DNA of 64,000 nucleotides, from assembly GCF_905147045.1 (NCBI RefSeq), contig NC_065918.1, positions 3,286,001 through 3,350,000 on the forward strand. The letters run 5' to 3'. The stretch is from Nymphalis io. Lineage: Eukaryota > Arthropoda > Insecta > Lepidoptera > Nymphalidae. Numbering within the stretch: the first letter of the stretch is position 1; each line of letters opens with the position of its first letter. Shown piece after piece: positions 35,830 through 48,549 of the stretch. The position numbers and the translations under genes were made by a program. Below the pieces are notes generated by a model. That model saw nothing but the letters and a program-made list of their open reading frames with translations, was not told where the DNA came from and did no database searches.

Positions 35830-37585
35830 TATTTAATACGGGTGAGATATGAGCTATAGTACTATAAATGTATTACAAAAATACATCCCTTCGTTAGTAA
35901 TTTTTGCAGTTTATCACACATTTCCGTGCAAACTATAATAGAAGTTGCAAAACAATCTGAAGTGAGAGCTGTTTAAATATTTGCATACGTAACGAGGTTA
36001 TTAACATTTTTCTTTTACTTGTGTGATATGATATATAATCGGTTTAATCTGAAGTCATCTATGGGCTCTTCGGCTCTTAGAGTTTTATGTCTTTTTAGAA
36101 ACCTAAATAAAACAAACTACACTGGGATTCGGCATCCGCTCTGTGTTCATTCCCCACGTTAGGTTGAAGACTATATTATCTAACCTTATTAGCTAATTCA
36201 AAGCTATTATTATTAGTAAGAAGCCCAAGTTCAAATATATACGGTAATAGTAAATGCACAACTGCTGTGCAAAGGCCTTCTTTTCTCTTGACGTGGATGC
36301 ATTTGTTATGTGGGGGCGACATGCCGAAACCTTGACATAAGTTTTAAAAAATTTGGATTTAAAAAACATTACATATTATAACCTTTTTAACGTATCATGT
36401 AAAATACAACGAGAGGCTTTAGTAAAATCATAGAAAAGGATAGCACTATAATGATGATTAAGATGTGCTGCTTCTGCATCCGTTGCTGAGCGACCCTATT
36501 GAAACCGTGTCACTCAATATGAAAAATAGCATTTATTAGCCGAAATGTACACGAACATGATTTCAATTTTTATTTTCTAACCATTTACTCGAATATTTTT
36601 AACTGTAGGAAAATGTTACCTTATTTTAATAAATCTGATAATGGATCCAAACCCTTGTTAAATATCAAGTTGTTAAAGATCTTTAAGGGTAGGCGTTATC
36701 CTGAACCCTTTGGCTGTCGTACTCACCTATGACCCTATATCTTTCATACGCTTAGTTAGTTTAGAAACATAAATTATTAACTGCTGCGTTTCTTCCCGAT
36801 CTTTGGTAGAATTTCGAAACGGTTCACGTTAAATTTTGACCTTGTAGATTGACTATCCAAAATAATCGTAAGGGCGCCTACTAGAATAATTTATATTTTA
36901 ATTTTAAACAAAAAAAAAAGTAGCAACTAAATTTCGAGGTGATTAAGCGATGACGATAATAGACAATTAAAGCCTAACTTATAAACGTTGCTCAGCGGCT
37001 GTTAATTAAACACTGATTTCTCTCTTTCTGTCGTTATGGATATGACATTCGAAAGAAGAAGACACAGCATTGTTTAACTAATCACCCGGTAAACACGTTT
37101 ATTAGTTAAGCTGTTAAATTTTCTATTGAAATTAAATGTAACATTAAATTTTAAAAATAACAAAACAAAACAGAAATATGCAAATATAAAAAAAACATGT
37201 CGCTGACCTGAAGTGTTCACCAGTTTCGTTAATTATTTCATTTGATTGGTTTAAATATAGAATAAATTCCATTAGCATTACAGGCACATAATAGTAGGCA
37301 ATGTTTATTAAAGTTACACTCACAAAGAGGAAACATGAAACCAGCTTCATATATCCTTAGAAGCATTTTGTTTAAAAAAAATAAAATCGTTTTGAAATTG
37401 CAAATAAAGACGTTCCATTCCATTCTATATAATATTGTTAGACGTGATTAAGTTAGAATGTGTTATTTCCAATCACGGGGAAGAGGGTTCCACTTTAAGA
37501 TCGACTAATATTCTCCAAACACGTTTCAATAAAGACACCGCGGGCGTTCCCTAATTATTTTATAACTTTTAAATGTTTTAATAAC
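35830..37585. other. AT-rich stretch, nothing supported
   Basis: A possible SINE-tail scrap at about 36260-36320 (GCAAAGGCCTTCTTTTCTCT). No gene recognised. Confidence 0.45.
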
Positions 37586-37590
37586 TTTAG

Positions 37591-37694
37591 GGCCCGCAAA
37601 GTACGCCCTGTGGTATATGGGAGGGCTTACTCGATGGCAACTGTTCAAATTCTTCCTTGACACAGCGGGGTTTCTAACTTATCTGAATTACGGG
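37591..37694 (+). CDS. Candidate coding exon of an unidentified + strand gene
   Basis: 104 bases at about 50% GC inside ~30% GC DNA, flanked by ATAACTTTAG and a strong donor GGG|GTGAGT (37695). After two leading bases the frame reads PAKYALWYMGGLTRWQ, then LFKFFLDTAG and FLTYLNYG with no stop, ending in phase 0. Aromatic and hydrophobic residues are spaced like a membrane or amphipathic segment. The upstream candidate at 33132-33188 leaves exactly the one base needed. I do not recognise the protein. The next exon downstream was not found. Confidence 0.45.
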
Positions 37695-38805
37695 GTGAGT
37701 GACACAGGCGACATTTTTTTATAAAAGGCTAGACTGGCAAATGTTAAACCTATCGTAAAGAGCCGGCTAAGATGAATCAATAAAAGCAGTAGTTGCTCTT
37801 TTTCACTCATCAAATTACTCATGTTAATTAAACCTATGTACTTACATAATATATTTGAAAATCAACGACTAAAAGCTCCATGCATATATCATCTAAATAT
37901 TCTTGTATATTAATTTTATCATGTGATTAAATTTATATAAAAGAAATATAATTTGACGTATGTAGTTTAGCTCTATTTTGTTTTTTCAATTTAACACAGG
38001 TATAATTTTTCACATGCAAACCGAAATATAAATATCATAAATTTAAAACGTCACACATCGAATAAAACGCTGCTGTTGTGAACTGCCAGCATGATACCGT
38101 TTAGTTTACGGTGGTTTGAACGAACACGGCCGTTTAGGGGTCGATTCACCGAAATTGTGCTTAAATGAGCATGTAATAGTGCTTCGCGGATTTTATACTT
38201 CTATCTATCTCGCTTGACGTGAACTACTTAAAGGTAAGGTACCTCTTGTATCATATCTTTATTGTTATATGGCCTTTCAGAAACTAATTATTATTTATAT
38301 GTATATAATTTCATATATATAACATTGGATATATGTTTATTATAATAAAATAGATTATGTTTGTGCTTGCTCTGTTGTTTTAAAGTATATATGGTTTAAT
38401 AGAACTAAAAATATTGATTACTTGTAAATTTTGGGTTTACTTAGCTTCATTTTTAAAATATTGATACTAGTCGGATATGATTATTTATTGAAGTCAAGTC
38501 AAGTTCTAACGAATGCGTCTGACGGATTACAAAACGGACATGGGTAGTCGACAAAGCTTGAAGTTACAGAGAAATTTCATCAATTATAGAGATGACTCTG
38601 GTCTCTATCCTCGGACAAAAGGGTCGTCTGAAGATGTGACAGACGTTCGTTTGTTCATGTTTCTTGAGAGCTTAGCTTAAAATCGTCGGTCGGCTGACTG
38701 CCCACAGAACTGTTTATTTATGGAAGCGTTCCTATGCAATCGTGTCTCATTGCATACTATAATCCGCGTTAGAAAGACATCCTTAATAATATTATAAAAG
38801 CGAAT
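37695..38805. other. AT-rich stretch with one GC-richer segment
   Basis: Segment 38095-38235 is GC-richer and precedes a donor-like AAAG|GTAAGG. Two frames are partly open, neither convincing. Otherwise nothing supported. Confidence 0.4.
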
Positions 38806-38807
38806 TG

Positions 38808-38965
38808 TCCTGAGTCTGGGTGTAATTATCTATATTAGTATGTATTTACAAAAGAAAAGTAGTATATATAGTATATCAGTTGATTGGTTTCCATAGCACA
38901 AGCTTTGTACAAGCTTAATTTGGGTTCAGATGGTTGTGTGTGAAAAATATCCCAGGATATTATAG
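38808..38965 (+). repeat. Family D SINE, 3' half
   Basis: GAGTCTGGGTGTAATTATCT, TATGTATTTACAAAAGAAAA, TAGCACAAGCTTTGTACAAG and TATCCCAGGATAT match the 33.7 kb copy; the tRNA-like head is missing. Confidence 0.85.
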
Positions 38966-38969
38966 TAGG

Positions 38970-40430
38970 ATATTATCATGAAATTTTGCTAACCAACATT
39001 GTCATATACGGTACATAAACGCGGGCGAAGACTATTTAATACATTAATAACAAGTAACCTTTGAGGTTATATATGAGTTTATTTGAAAAGAGCTCTTTTC
39101 ATTAACTTTTCTTTTTTTTCTTTAATTATGTTGACCTTGTACTAAGTACAACCTTATAAACATTGCTAAGAACCAGATCAACATCTACTAACATTCTTGC
39201 TAAATTTATACGCGGTCATGATATCTACAGTACTTATTTTTAACTTTCATCTGTATATATTTACCATTTAAACCATTATCTTTATATACGATTGATATTT
39301 GAGATGAGTTTATAGACGACTTATTGGCGCAATTGTCATTGGAACAGATATTTTGCTGTTGTTTTTTTTTATATTTATAGCGTGTTTATTTATATATGCT
39401 AAACTATAACTACTTTTTATTCAACGATAAAATAATAATTTGCAAATTGTTTTGCAGGTTTTTTATTCTTTACGCCTTTTCTTTAGATAATAACACTTAA
39501 TAATTTTTTTTTCGCTTAGATGCAAACGTTAGATACCGTGTAAGGAAGTTAACTTAATGAAGATAGTAAAAGTTTCTGTATTTTTCGAGAATGTTACGTA
39601 TATAGCTGGTGTTTCTAATTACTCACAAGCTTAGTAGTCACGTCCGGACCTTTAAGGACGAAGTCGGAACGTTTTATACTTTTAATCGGTGATCAATTTT
39701 GATCATGCTTAATTTAAGTCAAATACAAGTAGAGTATTACTCTTACACATCTATATGTTTAATAGATTCGCTCAATAATTGTGTCTGGAATGTTCTTAAT
39801 TTAAGTATAACGATGAAGTCAAAGACACTTTTTTTGGTGAAAAGTACTTTTCACCGACAAAATTAGTTGCAATATCTTTGACAAATTCATAGACGAGACG
39901 TAAGCGTGCCATCTAGTTGCGATGTCCTCTTGACCGATTTCGGCCACTGCGGCCAATCTCGTAAAAGCACATCACTGTTCGATTCGTCTTCTGTCAAAAG
40001 GCACTGTCACTGTCAATAGCTCTTTCAGAATAAAGCTCATCTTTTGTTTTTGATACAGAAGAAATAATTAAAACTACTCTTTTTTTTAATAAACATAACA
40101 ATTTTTTCGTCTTTTGAAATGTGATGAAACTACCCACTAAAATCCAGGGATAAGCTTTAAGGTATAATCCTCTATAAAATTTTTGTTTTTACCTGGAAAG
40201 CGTCCAATTCTATAACCTTTTTTTCCGAGTAAATTAATACCTTGTATCTCCAAAACTATAAGTTATTATAATATGTTAGTTGTATATTCGGCTGTTGTGT
40301 TTTTCTTGAACCTGGATAAAAAAAACAAACACCTCGTACCTTATAAAACATATTACTAGGTAGAGTGGTGATATTTCCTTTTAGGCGTACTCGTAGCTAT
40401 ATAAAATTTGACAGGAGTAAAATATTTGCT
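38970..40430. other. AT-rich stretch, one SINE scrap
   Basis: 39907-39965 matches the 3' end of family C on the - strand (GACCGATTTCGGCCACTGCG). Otherwise no feature that I can support. Confidence 0.5.
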
Positions 40431-40431
40431 A

Positions 40432-40600
40432 CTAGTTACTGCCTGTGGTATCGCTCGCGTGTCAAGGGGGAGGGGTGTCCTTTTTTCTACCCCTAACAAT
40501 GTGTATCCAAAATTTTACGATGATCGGTCGACTAATTAAAATATGAAAGCGCAACAAACAAACTCAATTTCGCATTTATAATATTATTTAGGAAGCTTTT
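40432..40600 (+). repeat. 'ACTAGT...CGCTCGCG...ACAAACAAAC' interspersed repeat (family F)
   Basis: Starts ACTAGTTACTGCCTGTGGTA with TCGCTCGCG, contains CCAAAATTTTACGATGATCG and ends GCAACAAACAAACTCAATTT, CGCATTTATAATATTA. This order (open GC-rich head, 'aaattt...gatcgg', 'acaaacaaac', 'ttataatatta') is typical of a very common insect non-LTR 3' tail. Related pieces occur near 41.1, 50.4 and 58.0 kb. Confidence 0.6.
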
Positions 40601-41104
40601 TAAAACTACAGCAATATTTTTTACTGTTCTTGAGTTGCCAGGTTTTAGGCGTTGCCGGATTTTTTTACGGTCGTGTCCAGCCAAATAGTTGCGAGTACAT
40701 GTCCGTTTCAATGCCCAAGCATGAACCTAATATATTATATATATATTTTTTGTATTATTACCAACTGTCTTTTTTGTATGATATTTTATATTTATTTGAT
40801 AAACATTCAATATGTTTTTTTTTCAAGTATTTCTTCAATCCGGGATATAACATGATCTTAGATAAAGTGTGTGTTATGTGTTAATATATATTTATGCTTC
40901 TTCCAAAATCAAATTGTCGAACAATTACATCACACATTTTCCAATCTCAATGCTATCAAAATCCAAACATGCTTCCAGTACAGTAAATACCTAACAATTA
41001 TTTAGTATGAATGAGTAACTTTAAATAATTATTACCTTAAATTATACACTTTTACACAAGTTATTGCATCATTAAATACTTAAGGAAAGTGTGTGTTAAT
41101 AGAA

Positions 41105-41245
41105 TATTGCACAATTGTGCAATGGCAACATTTAACCTCTCAACCAATCATCATGAAATTTTGCATACACGTTGTCAGGGGCACAGAAAAGGACATACGG
41201 TACTTCACATCCCTCCCTCTCCCTCTCCAAAGCCGCGGGCGGAAA
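41105..41245 (-). repeat. Family F-like repeat fragment
   Basis: CATCATGAAATTTTGCATAC followed by a CT-rich run and AAGCCGCGGGCGG reads as the reverse of the family F order. Diverged. Confidence 0.4.
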
Positions 41246-41924
41246 CTCGTAACTTTTAAGAAAAACGTGTCGTCCCGGCGCAATATTCATAGCTATTCAT
41301 AGGCGGCAACAATATCAATCTTTCAATTTGCTTGACCGGGTTACAAAGACAGGGATAGGACAGGGCTGGCTTAAATTTCATTAGCCGTGCTTTACTTGGA
41401 GGTGCATTAGGCGTATTACAATCCACTCGACTTCGACTCTTGAGTAGTTGCACCTACTCTGTGAAAGCTTTGATTGAATGAATATTCGAAACAGGTCACA
41501 GCACTGTCACTGGAGCAAACCGTAAAGAAATAACTTAGTATATAACTGGCAAATAAATTACGATTTTGTTGGATTATCGTTGGAATTCCTTAGAGAGGTC
41601 CCAGGAATTAATCAAATATTAAGATATCTAAATTATTGAAAGCTTAAAGTTTTCATGTAAAAACTATTAATATCTAATTTTAAAAGATTGTTATGTCCAT
41701 TTGTCGATTAATAATTGACAAACTTTATTTTACTTTATACATTACTTTATCTTAAATCTAGGTTTTGTTTCATTTATATTTTTTTATGTATCTAAGTTAT
41801 TATTAACTCTTTGCCATTAGATTGTATAACTCAATATAAATAAATCAAATTGAAACAAATTAAAAAAAGTGAAAATAAACGATTTAGTTGTGTATTAATA
41901 AATAGCAAAATGCCTGAAAATCTC

Positions 41925-42170
41925 CCACTGCTGAGGTTTGGAGCTTATTCCACCACATAGCTCCAATGCAGGTTGGTAGATACACATGTGGCAGACTTTT
42001 ATCCAATAAATGCAGGTTTCCTCTCAATGATTTCCTTCAGCGCTAAGCAGGAGATGTAATATAAAAATACATTAAGTCTGTGAAAATTCAGGGATTCTTG
42101 CCTGGGTATGAACCCGCAATCTTCGGTTAAAAATCAAGTGTTTCTATTAATGGGCCACCTCCGCTGTCAT
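41925..42170 (-). repeat. tRNA-derived SINE (family A)
   Basis: Reverse-complement copy: GGTTTGGAGCTTATTCCACC, ATACACATGTGGCAGAC, GGTATGAACCCGCAATCTTC and GGGCCACCTC at the head. The order is the mirror of 52.2 kb. Confidence 0.8.
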
Positions 42171-42234
42171 CAATAAACACTACAGCAAAACTTAACTTGA
42201 ACATATTTTTCAAGTTAGATAATCTTAATAAATA

Positions 42235-42415
42235 AATATATCCACTAGTAACCTGTCGAGTCTGTTTGTCTGGCGGTAAAGGAAAACGTCGAGAATAAAC
42301 TTGCATATGTCACACGATAATCTGTCTTATTGAAGCAGAGTGGTGGAATAAGCTCCAAGCCTTCTTAAAATTAAAGGCAATAATTTAGTCCAGCAGAGGG
42401 ATAATTGCAGTCTAC
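42235..42415 (+). repeat. Family A SINE, 3' half
   Basis: GGCGGTAAAGGAAAACGTCG, GAAGCAGAGTGGTGGAATAA and GCTCCAAGCCTTC follow the family A tail. The head is absent. It sits 65 bases from the minus copy, giving an inverted pair. Confidence 0.75.
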
Positions 42416-42419
42416 TACT

Positions 42420-44065
42420 TTAACTTTTAGATAATTATAATAAATAAATAGTTGTACTAGTAACTTGTTTTTTAACGAAAGAACCCGAATGAAATACGTT
42501 GTCTCGGCTTAATGTTACGACTTGACATCAATCAGCGAAATTGCATTGGAATATGTATTATTTGTTGGAAATTTATGAGTTAGAATTATACGGTCCGAAC
42601 ACGATTCGCAACGTGAATTCCCACATCTTAATATAAATACCAACCAATTATGTGCGTATATGCAATCGCTATTATAAATATGTTCGTCGTAGGTAGTTCG
42701 TAATTTCATGTGCATGTCTGGGCAACAGCATGCGTGATGTAGAGCATAGCAACAATATTATTTATATACTAGTTATATCTGGATATTTGGTGTGGAGGTC
42801 GCATTTCGTTTTTCATTCATTTTATGAGTCGTTTCGCTTTATACACATTCTTTAAATGAATCAATGTAACTTTTACAAGTTGTGTGGTTATTCGTGCATG
42901 AATTATGAGTTTAAAATATATTAAAACGAACTGACTATAACAAATGAAATTTAAGAAAACACATACATACTAAAACGTTAGGAATATTGGAGTTTATTAA
43001 CATAACTTTTTTTTTGAAGTTAGTGGATAATTTTAAAGAGACACTAGGTGTTCAAGCTAAAACGACGAATGTCAAGCGTGTTTTATTTTCTACAGAGCCT
43101 TGGACTGTTCCAAGGCTTATGTTCTAAGTTCAATTTAAATGTAGGTATGGTATGTATATATATCGCAAAAAATATGTTCCTTGTTTTGTTTGTATATAAA
43201 TATTATGAGTACGGTATATATAAGGATTATGTAAGCCTAGCAATTATTATCCTTTTCTACTTTGAATGCTTTTTAACTTGAACAATAACATTTTGTTAAA
43301 ATGTAGTAGTTAAATGTAAAACTTGAATTTTTGAGAAAATCTTATATACTCTCTATGTATACAAATAAATAAAATTGATATGTCTGTCTATAATTTGAAC
43401 CAAAACAACCATCTTTTTTATTTTAGACTCGATTTTACGTATTACGTAATATCAATATTTCATACCAACAATTCAAATGGGCATTATGTAAGTTATAATA
43501 GTAAATTTTGAAGGTTTCGTCACAAACTTAATTCAACGCTGGCGAAGGCGCGAGTTTTGTTAGTCAGTAATATATTATAATATATGTAGTAATATAATAT
43601 TGTATAAATTTCCTTGCACTCATTACTAGCTTAATACATTATCGTTTTGTTTTCGATTTTATTGCTTTTTATTAGTTAAATAAAAATCGTTAGGTTAGCT
43701 CATGTTTAATGCATGCAGCTTACATAAGTAATGATGTAACACTTCGATTTGTGTGTCCTGTTAGAATTATTAATTTGAGTTTGTAGTGTTGGCTCGATGG
43801 TTAACTTTCTCAACAATAACATACAATACATTCGTCTCCGAATGATCGATTTCTGATATTAACACAATAAATTGACCAATTAATATTTAATAAGCCTTTT
43901 TATAATTCACATGCATTGAATATATTATGTATTATAATTAATAAAGCTTACGGTATTCTATTGTATTGTGAGCGAAATAGCGACAGCAATTTCTTAACTG
44001 TTTTAAAATTCATTTGCCGATAAATGATATAAGGTGATTTTGAATCAAAGCTTGCAAAATAAGTC
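42420..44065. other. AT-rich stretch, nothing supported
   Basis: The frames at 42515-42715 and 43048-43281 lie in AT-rich DNA, have no recognised motif and no splice context. Confidence 0.5.
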
Positions 44066-44067
44066 CG

Positions 44068-44320
44068 AGATGAATTAAGCCAGCTTAGATCTCGTGATTT
44101 TTAATCGTATATTGCGGGTTCAAATCCGGGAAAGCACCACTCAATTTTCATATTGTCAATTTGTGTTTAGATTTTATGTCGTCCTCAGCGGTGAACGAAA
44201 ACATCACGAGGCAACCTGCATGTTTCGGATAAATATCTTTAATATACAGAGCTTTTAGTCACCAAGCCGCATAGGAGCAGCGTGGAGGAATAAGCCCTCA
44301 AACTTCTACTTTAAAGCAAT
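44068..44320 (+). repeat. tRNA-derived SINE (family A), diverged
   Basis: B-box-like GCGGGTTCAAATCCGGGAAA, GCACCACTCAATTTTCAT, CGGTGAACGAAAACATCACG and AGGAGCAGCGTGGAGGAATA in family order; the head is degraded. Confidence 0.75.
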
Positions 44321-44699
44321 AAAAGAATAAAATTAAACTTTAAAAGAATAAGAAGCTTAGTTTTTAGCAACTTGTAATTTGATTTTTTTTAAATAGCAGT
44401 TTTTCATAAAAGTTTTTGTAATACCATAAACAATTTTACATCTGTTGTTAAAATGTTAACCGCGTCGTTTAGTTACGTATGTATGACGCAAAAACTTACG
44501 TAATTGACAATGTTCATGACGACAAGATCGATGCGAGCGAACACGAGGCTCGTAACTAGCTAAATTGTTACTGGGGATTTACTTTGACAGCTGGAAATGG
44601 TGCAATTTATATTACTAATGCTCAATTTACTATGTGTAATAGTGCGATGCCGTGGGAACAAAAATTACTCTATTACTGTCCACTACGGTAAAACTTACA

Positions 44700-44830
44700 A
44701 ATAAATAGGCACCCTGAGGTTAAGGCTCTGGATGGGTACCAGTTACCACCCACTCATCAATTAGTTTGCTAAGCATGTGACAGCGCATTATCAATGTCAT
44801 TGTCTATGGGCGAAGTTTCACCAAGTTGAT
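44700..44830 (+). repeat. Family B-like repeat, heavily diverged
   Basis: GGATGGGTACCAGTTACCAC then CCACTCATCA and a later CATTGTCTATGGGCGAAG match family B landmarks, with the middle lost. Confidence 0.45.
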
Positions 44831-44887
44831 GGGTCATTGTTAGTCTGACATACAAATCTTGTATTTGTTTAAAAGTAAAGTAAAGTG

Positions 44888-45085
44888 AACGGCCCTCTTT
44901 CCTTTTGAGAAGGCTTGGAGCTTTTTCCAGAACTCGACTTCATTACACGTCGGTGGATACACATGTGGCAGAAGCTAATTCGAAACATGCAAGTTTACTA
45001 ACGATATTTTTATTCTTGCTCGTCCGGGTTCGACCCCGCAATCTTCGGTTAAGATTCACGTATTCTAGCCAATGGCCATCTCGTC
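44888..45085 (-). repeat. tRNA-derived SINE (family A)
   Basis: GAAGGCTTGGAGCTTTTTCC, GATACACATGTGGCAGAAGC, GGGTTCGACCCCGCAATCTT and CCAATGGCCATCTCG follow the reverse family A order. A 72-codon frame across it is not a gene. Confidence 0.8.
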
Positions 45086-45089
45086 TCTT

Positions 45090-45820
45090 ATTTATAGACA
45101 TTTCATCTTGTAATAATTGTTAAAGTAAATTTGATAATAATAATACAGCGAAAATAATCCTATCTGTGTTGCCTTTTTTGGTTTGGATTTTGAACATGGA
45201 GGTGCAGTTTTTTTTGCAGCTGTCAAAAGTGTTCTATATTGATTCTATGTCGAGTTTAATAATTAATTTAGTTCAATGACTACAATAGACTGCAAGACAT
45301 ATATATAAATATATGTATGCCCTTTTTCTTTTAAAAATATAAAGTTATATTTAATTATTATATCATCCCACAAACGTATTTAATATCATTACAAGCTTCA
45401 ACATTTTAAACTTTAAGATACGCTAAATTTCATTAAAAATATATTCATTGAATAAAAAAATGCAATATTGATGACCGAGAACGTGCGCTGCGAGCGGACT
45501 GCTCCCTCATTAGGAATTATAAAATATAATAAACAACAACTTGTATCGTTTTCTTACATTGCCTACACTTCCCACTGCCCACGATGCGCGTCTCTGATTA
45601 TTATGTTACGATGTCTGGTGCAGCGCCAGTGACAGCGAGTTAACGAGCCATTTTTTTAAATTTTTCGTTCAGTAAATTAATATTTATGTTTAACGCTCCA
45701 ATTCTGGTCTGAAAAACGACTGTAAACTGAAAAGTTTACATGCATTGTCTATCTAACATTTACCATTGTTGCTCAGATAATTGTTATTTTTTTAATAATA
45801 ATAATTGGACACTGTTCATG
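45090..45820. other. AT-rich stretch with two GC-richer spots
   Basis: 45475-45510 and 45570-45650 are GC-richer unique sequence without repeat similarity; no coding frame. Possible non-coding regulatory DNA, unproven. Confidence 0.35.
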
Positions 45821-45825
45821 AATAC

Positions 45826-45975
45826 CGAGATGGCTCAGTGGTAAGAACGCATGAATCTTAACCGATGATCGTGGGTTCAAACCCGGGACCAGCACCATGG
45901 AATTATCATGTGCTTAATTTGTGATTATAACTATATTATATTATAACTATTTCATACGGTGAAGGTTTGATCCGT
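45826..45975 (+). repeat. tRNA-derived SINE (family A), 5' half
   Basis: GAGATGGCTCAGTGGTAAGA with ACGCATGAATCTTAACCGAT and GGGTTCAAACCCGGGACCA: the cleanest A/B-box pair of this family in the window. The tail is cut after the CATACGGTGAAGG region. Confidence 0.85.
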
Positions 45976-46004
45976 GGTCATTAATTTACCTGTGTATACC
46001 GAAA

Positions 46005-46195
46005 TATAATAATAATAATAAATATATTTATTGCACACAAACAAAAAAAAACAAAAAAATTTATATGTGTAAACAAAAAAAGCTTAAAATATTACTATAC
46101 AAGTGGTCTTATCGTTGAAATAGTGATGTCTTCCAGGCAACCCTGCATTAAGATACGTGCAAGACGCATCGGGCAAGTGCATTATATTTATATTT
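46005..46195 (-). repeat. LINE-like 3' tail, reverse copy
   Basis: (AAT)n then ATATATTTATTGCACACAAA, A-rich spacer, GTGGTCTTATCGTTGAAATA and GTGATGTCTTCCAGGCAACC: the reverse of the motif series at 23.4 kb. Confidence 0.65.
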
Positions 46196-46639
46196 ATTTA
46201 CAAATATATTTATAAATATACACAATACATATTAACAGATACATATATACAGTACTGTATATGTACTAAACATTATTTTTTTATTAATTATTTAATTATG
46301 CCAGAGTATTTTTATCAATTAAATTAATATTTCCAAAACAAAAATTGTCCACGTAAAAATCGCCATAAAACACACCGCATTTTGCGAGAAAGAGAAGACA
46401 TTTTTATTCTGTCTCACGTGCTACCGTGCGGAAAGATGAATATTTTTTTGCGTATCGATTCATCGATATACACTCTTTTACATTATTACAGCGCTCATTA
46501 GGATGGAATTTAGAAATCAATTATTACGAAACTGACCGCGTTTTTCGGACTACAGACATTTTTGAACAAAATGAAACTATCAGCCAGTGAATGATCTTAA
46601 TATCAAAGGATTTATTTTAGTGACTTTATTTTATTTGAT

Positions 46640-46865
46640 GACGTGCTAATGGGCCACCTGTTGGTAAGTGGATAAAATGGACACTGTAAGAAATATTAAC
46701 CATTACTTACATGACGAATACGCTATTAACCTTGGAAACTAAGAAGTTATATCCCTCGCGCCTGTAATTTAATTATAGGATTTCACTCACCCTTTAAACC
46801 GGAACACAACAATAGTAATTAGTGCTGTTTAGCGGTGGAATACAATTGTGGATGAATATCATTCG
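46640..46865 (-). repeat. Family B SINE-like repeat
   Basis: GGGCCACCTGTTGGTAAGTG, ATTAACCTTGGAAACTAAG and TCACTCACCCTTTAAACCGG in reverse order, diverged. Confidence 0.8.
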
Positions 46866-46869
46866 TCAC

Positions 46870-47395
46870 ATAAGTTTTCTCACGACATTAAAAAAAAAAC
46901 AATAAATTCGGTTTGGGTCATTTGTATTTATCTTAATCAAATTAGTTTTTTTTATTAAATTAATTATATTAGTTTTCTTTAAACAAAAATGCCTACAAAT
47001 ACACGTAACGATATGTACCTATCAGAAGAAAAAAATCCACAACTCAAGGAAGAAAACTGGCACACAACATTTTGACTCAATCAAGAAGTAGTCGTTTATG
47101 TCTAATGAAAACTTGAGTAGTGTACTGCCATCAAGCTTATGACATATTTGACGCTGTCTGGCAAGATAAATATTCACAACAAAATAATCAAAATTATAAG
47201 AAACACCAACGGCACGGACAACACGAAAATATACTTACGACCATCGAAAAATAATATTTAAAAAAAAAAACATAAATAATAATTACAATAAAAAAAAAAC
47301 TAATTGTACAAGCATGATACTTATTACAAATGATTGATGTGCAAGCGCCAGTTCTTGGGTCACCAAAAGTGAGGAACGATTTCTATTTTTAAATG
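46870..47395. other. AT-rich stretch, nothing supported
   Basis: No repeat, RNA or coding feature recognised. Confidence 0.5.
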
Positions 47396-47397
47396 TT

Positions 47398-47760
47398 TGA
47401 CTAGCTCGTTGGTCTACTGGCCAGGGTTGGTCTAATCCCAGGTCGGGATAGTAAGATAGACATTGGGTTTTTGTGTTGTAAATTTCGCAGGGGCAACCCG
47501 GAGATGGAATTTGTAAGTGTGTACTCCCTTGCCTCGGAAAACACATTAAGCTGTTGGTCCTGCTCCTGAACTGTTTTCGGTAGTCTCCGTTTGCCGCCCC
47601 ATCGGATTATGAGAGTGAGGAATAGAGGTTGCACCTGTGTGTGCACACTTGTGCATTTTAATATGTCCTGCGCAGTTGGCTAAACTCTCTTGAGTTTGGC
47701 CGCCATGGCCGAAATCGGTCAGGAGAACATCATCAACATCATCATCAAATGTTATGTTAT
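47398..47760 (+). repeat. tRNA-derived SINE (family C), long copy
   Basis: GACTAGCTCGTTGGTCTACT head, GTGTGTACTCCCTTGCCTCG, CGGATTATGAGAGTGAGGAA, TCCTGCGCAGTTGGCTAAAC, GCCGCCATGGCCGAAATCGG and a (CATCAT)n end. The reverse-strand frames here are shadows. Confidence 0.85.
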
Positions 47761-47764
47761 TTTT

Positions 47765-48325
47765 ATTATTGTAATTTAAAAATAAACCAAATAGATGTCA
47801 CTGTGCCGTTGTAAATAAACTACAGTCTTAAATTGCCTTTGTTCTCCCTCATTAAAAGTTATAAAGTTAAAATTCATTGACAATATATTAACGTGTACCT
47901 GACATCAAACTATGGGACGGCGACACTTGCAATATTATAAACGATGGTCAATGATAATTCGATCCTGCAATTACAGTGGGCACGTAAGCTACAACGGGGG
48001 CATTTATATTATTCGCTATGCGTGGCTAATGAGCGAGGAGGCGTAACTTTTCGCTGTATATAATTATAATAATACTAGTTACAGCTCGACTTTATCCGTT
48101 CCGAAATGTATACTTTAAATATAAAACATATTATTATAATGAAACACTTTAAGTGTTTTTATTTTTACATTGTATGTGTGTTTCGTTTCCGTAATCAAAT
48201 TGATAGTTCTGTGAAATAATGATAATTTGGTTCTTAATTTAAAATGTATACTGTTCTAGTTTAAAGATTCTATTAAATGGCTTAAATCCGATTGACCTGT
48301 GGTTATTATTATTGAAATAATGATG
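47765..48325. other. Mostly AT-rich; GC-richer unique segment at 47915-48050
   Basis: The segment around ACGGGGGCATTTATATTATT, with GAGCGAGGAGGCGTAAC, is unique in the window and has no open frame; possible conserved non-coding DNA. Confidence 0.3.
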
Positions 48326-48329
48326 AATT

Positions 48330-48545
48330 CGGTGGGTCTGTGTAGCTACTATCTACATATAACTTATTCCACTGCTAAACAGCAATTCACTGACAATAAA
48401 ATAACACTTAGTATTCCGGTTTTTAATGGCGAGGCCATCGGCGATGCAGGGAATGGTTAATATTTCTTACAACGCCAATATCTATTGACGACTGTGCCCA
48501 TTTACCATTGGTTACCATTATTACAAAAAAGTTTCACATTAATAA
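48330..48545 (+). repeat. Family B SINE-like repeat, diverged
   Basis: TCGGTGGGTCTGTGTAGCTA, TTAGTATTCCGGTTTTTAAT and GGTTAATATTTCTTACAACG in family order; the middle is deleted. Confidence 0.65.
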
Positions 48546-48549
48546 ATAT

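Noticed and set aside
47283..47646. Minus-strand frames of 81-87 codons
   Set aside because: They lie in or across the family C SINE and have no independent support.
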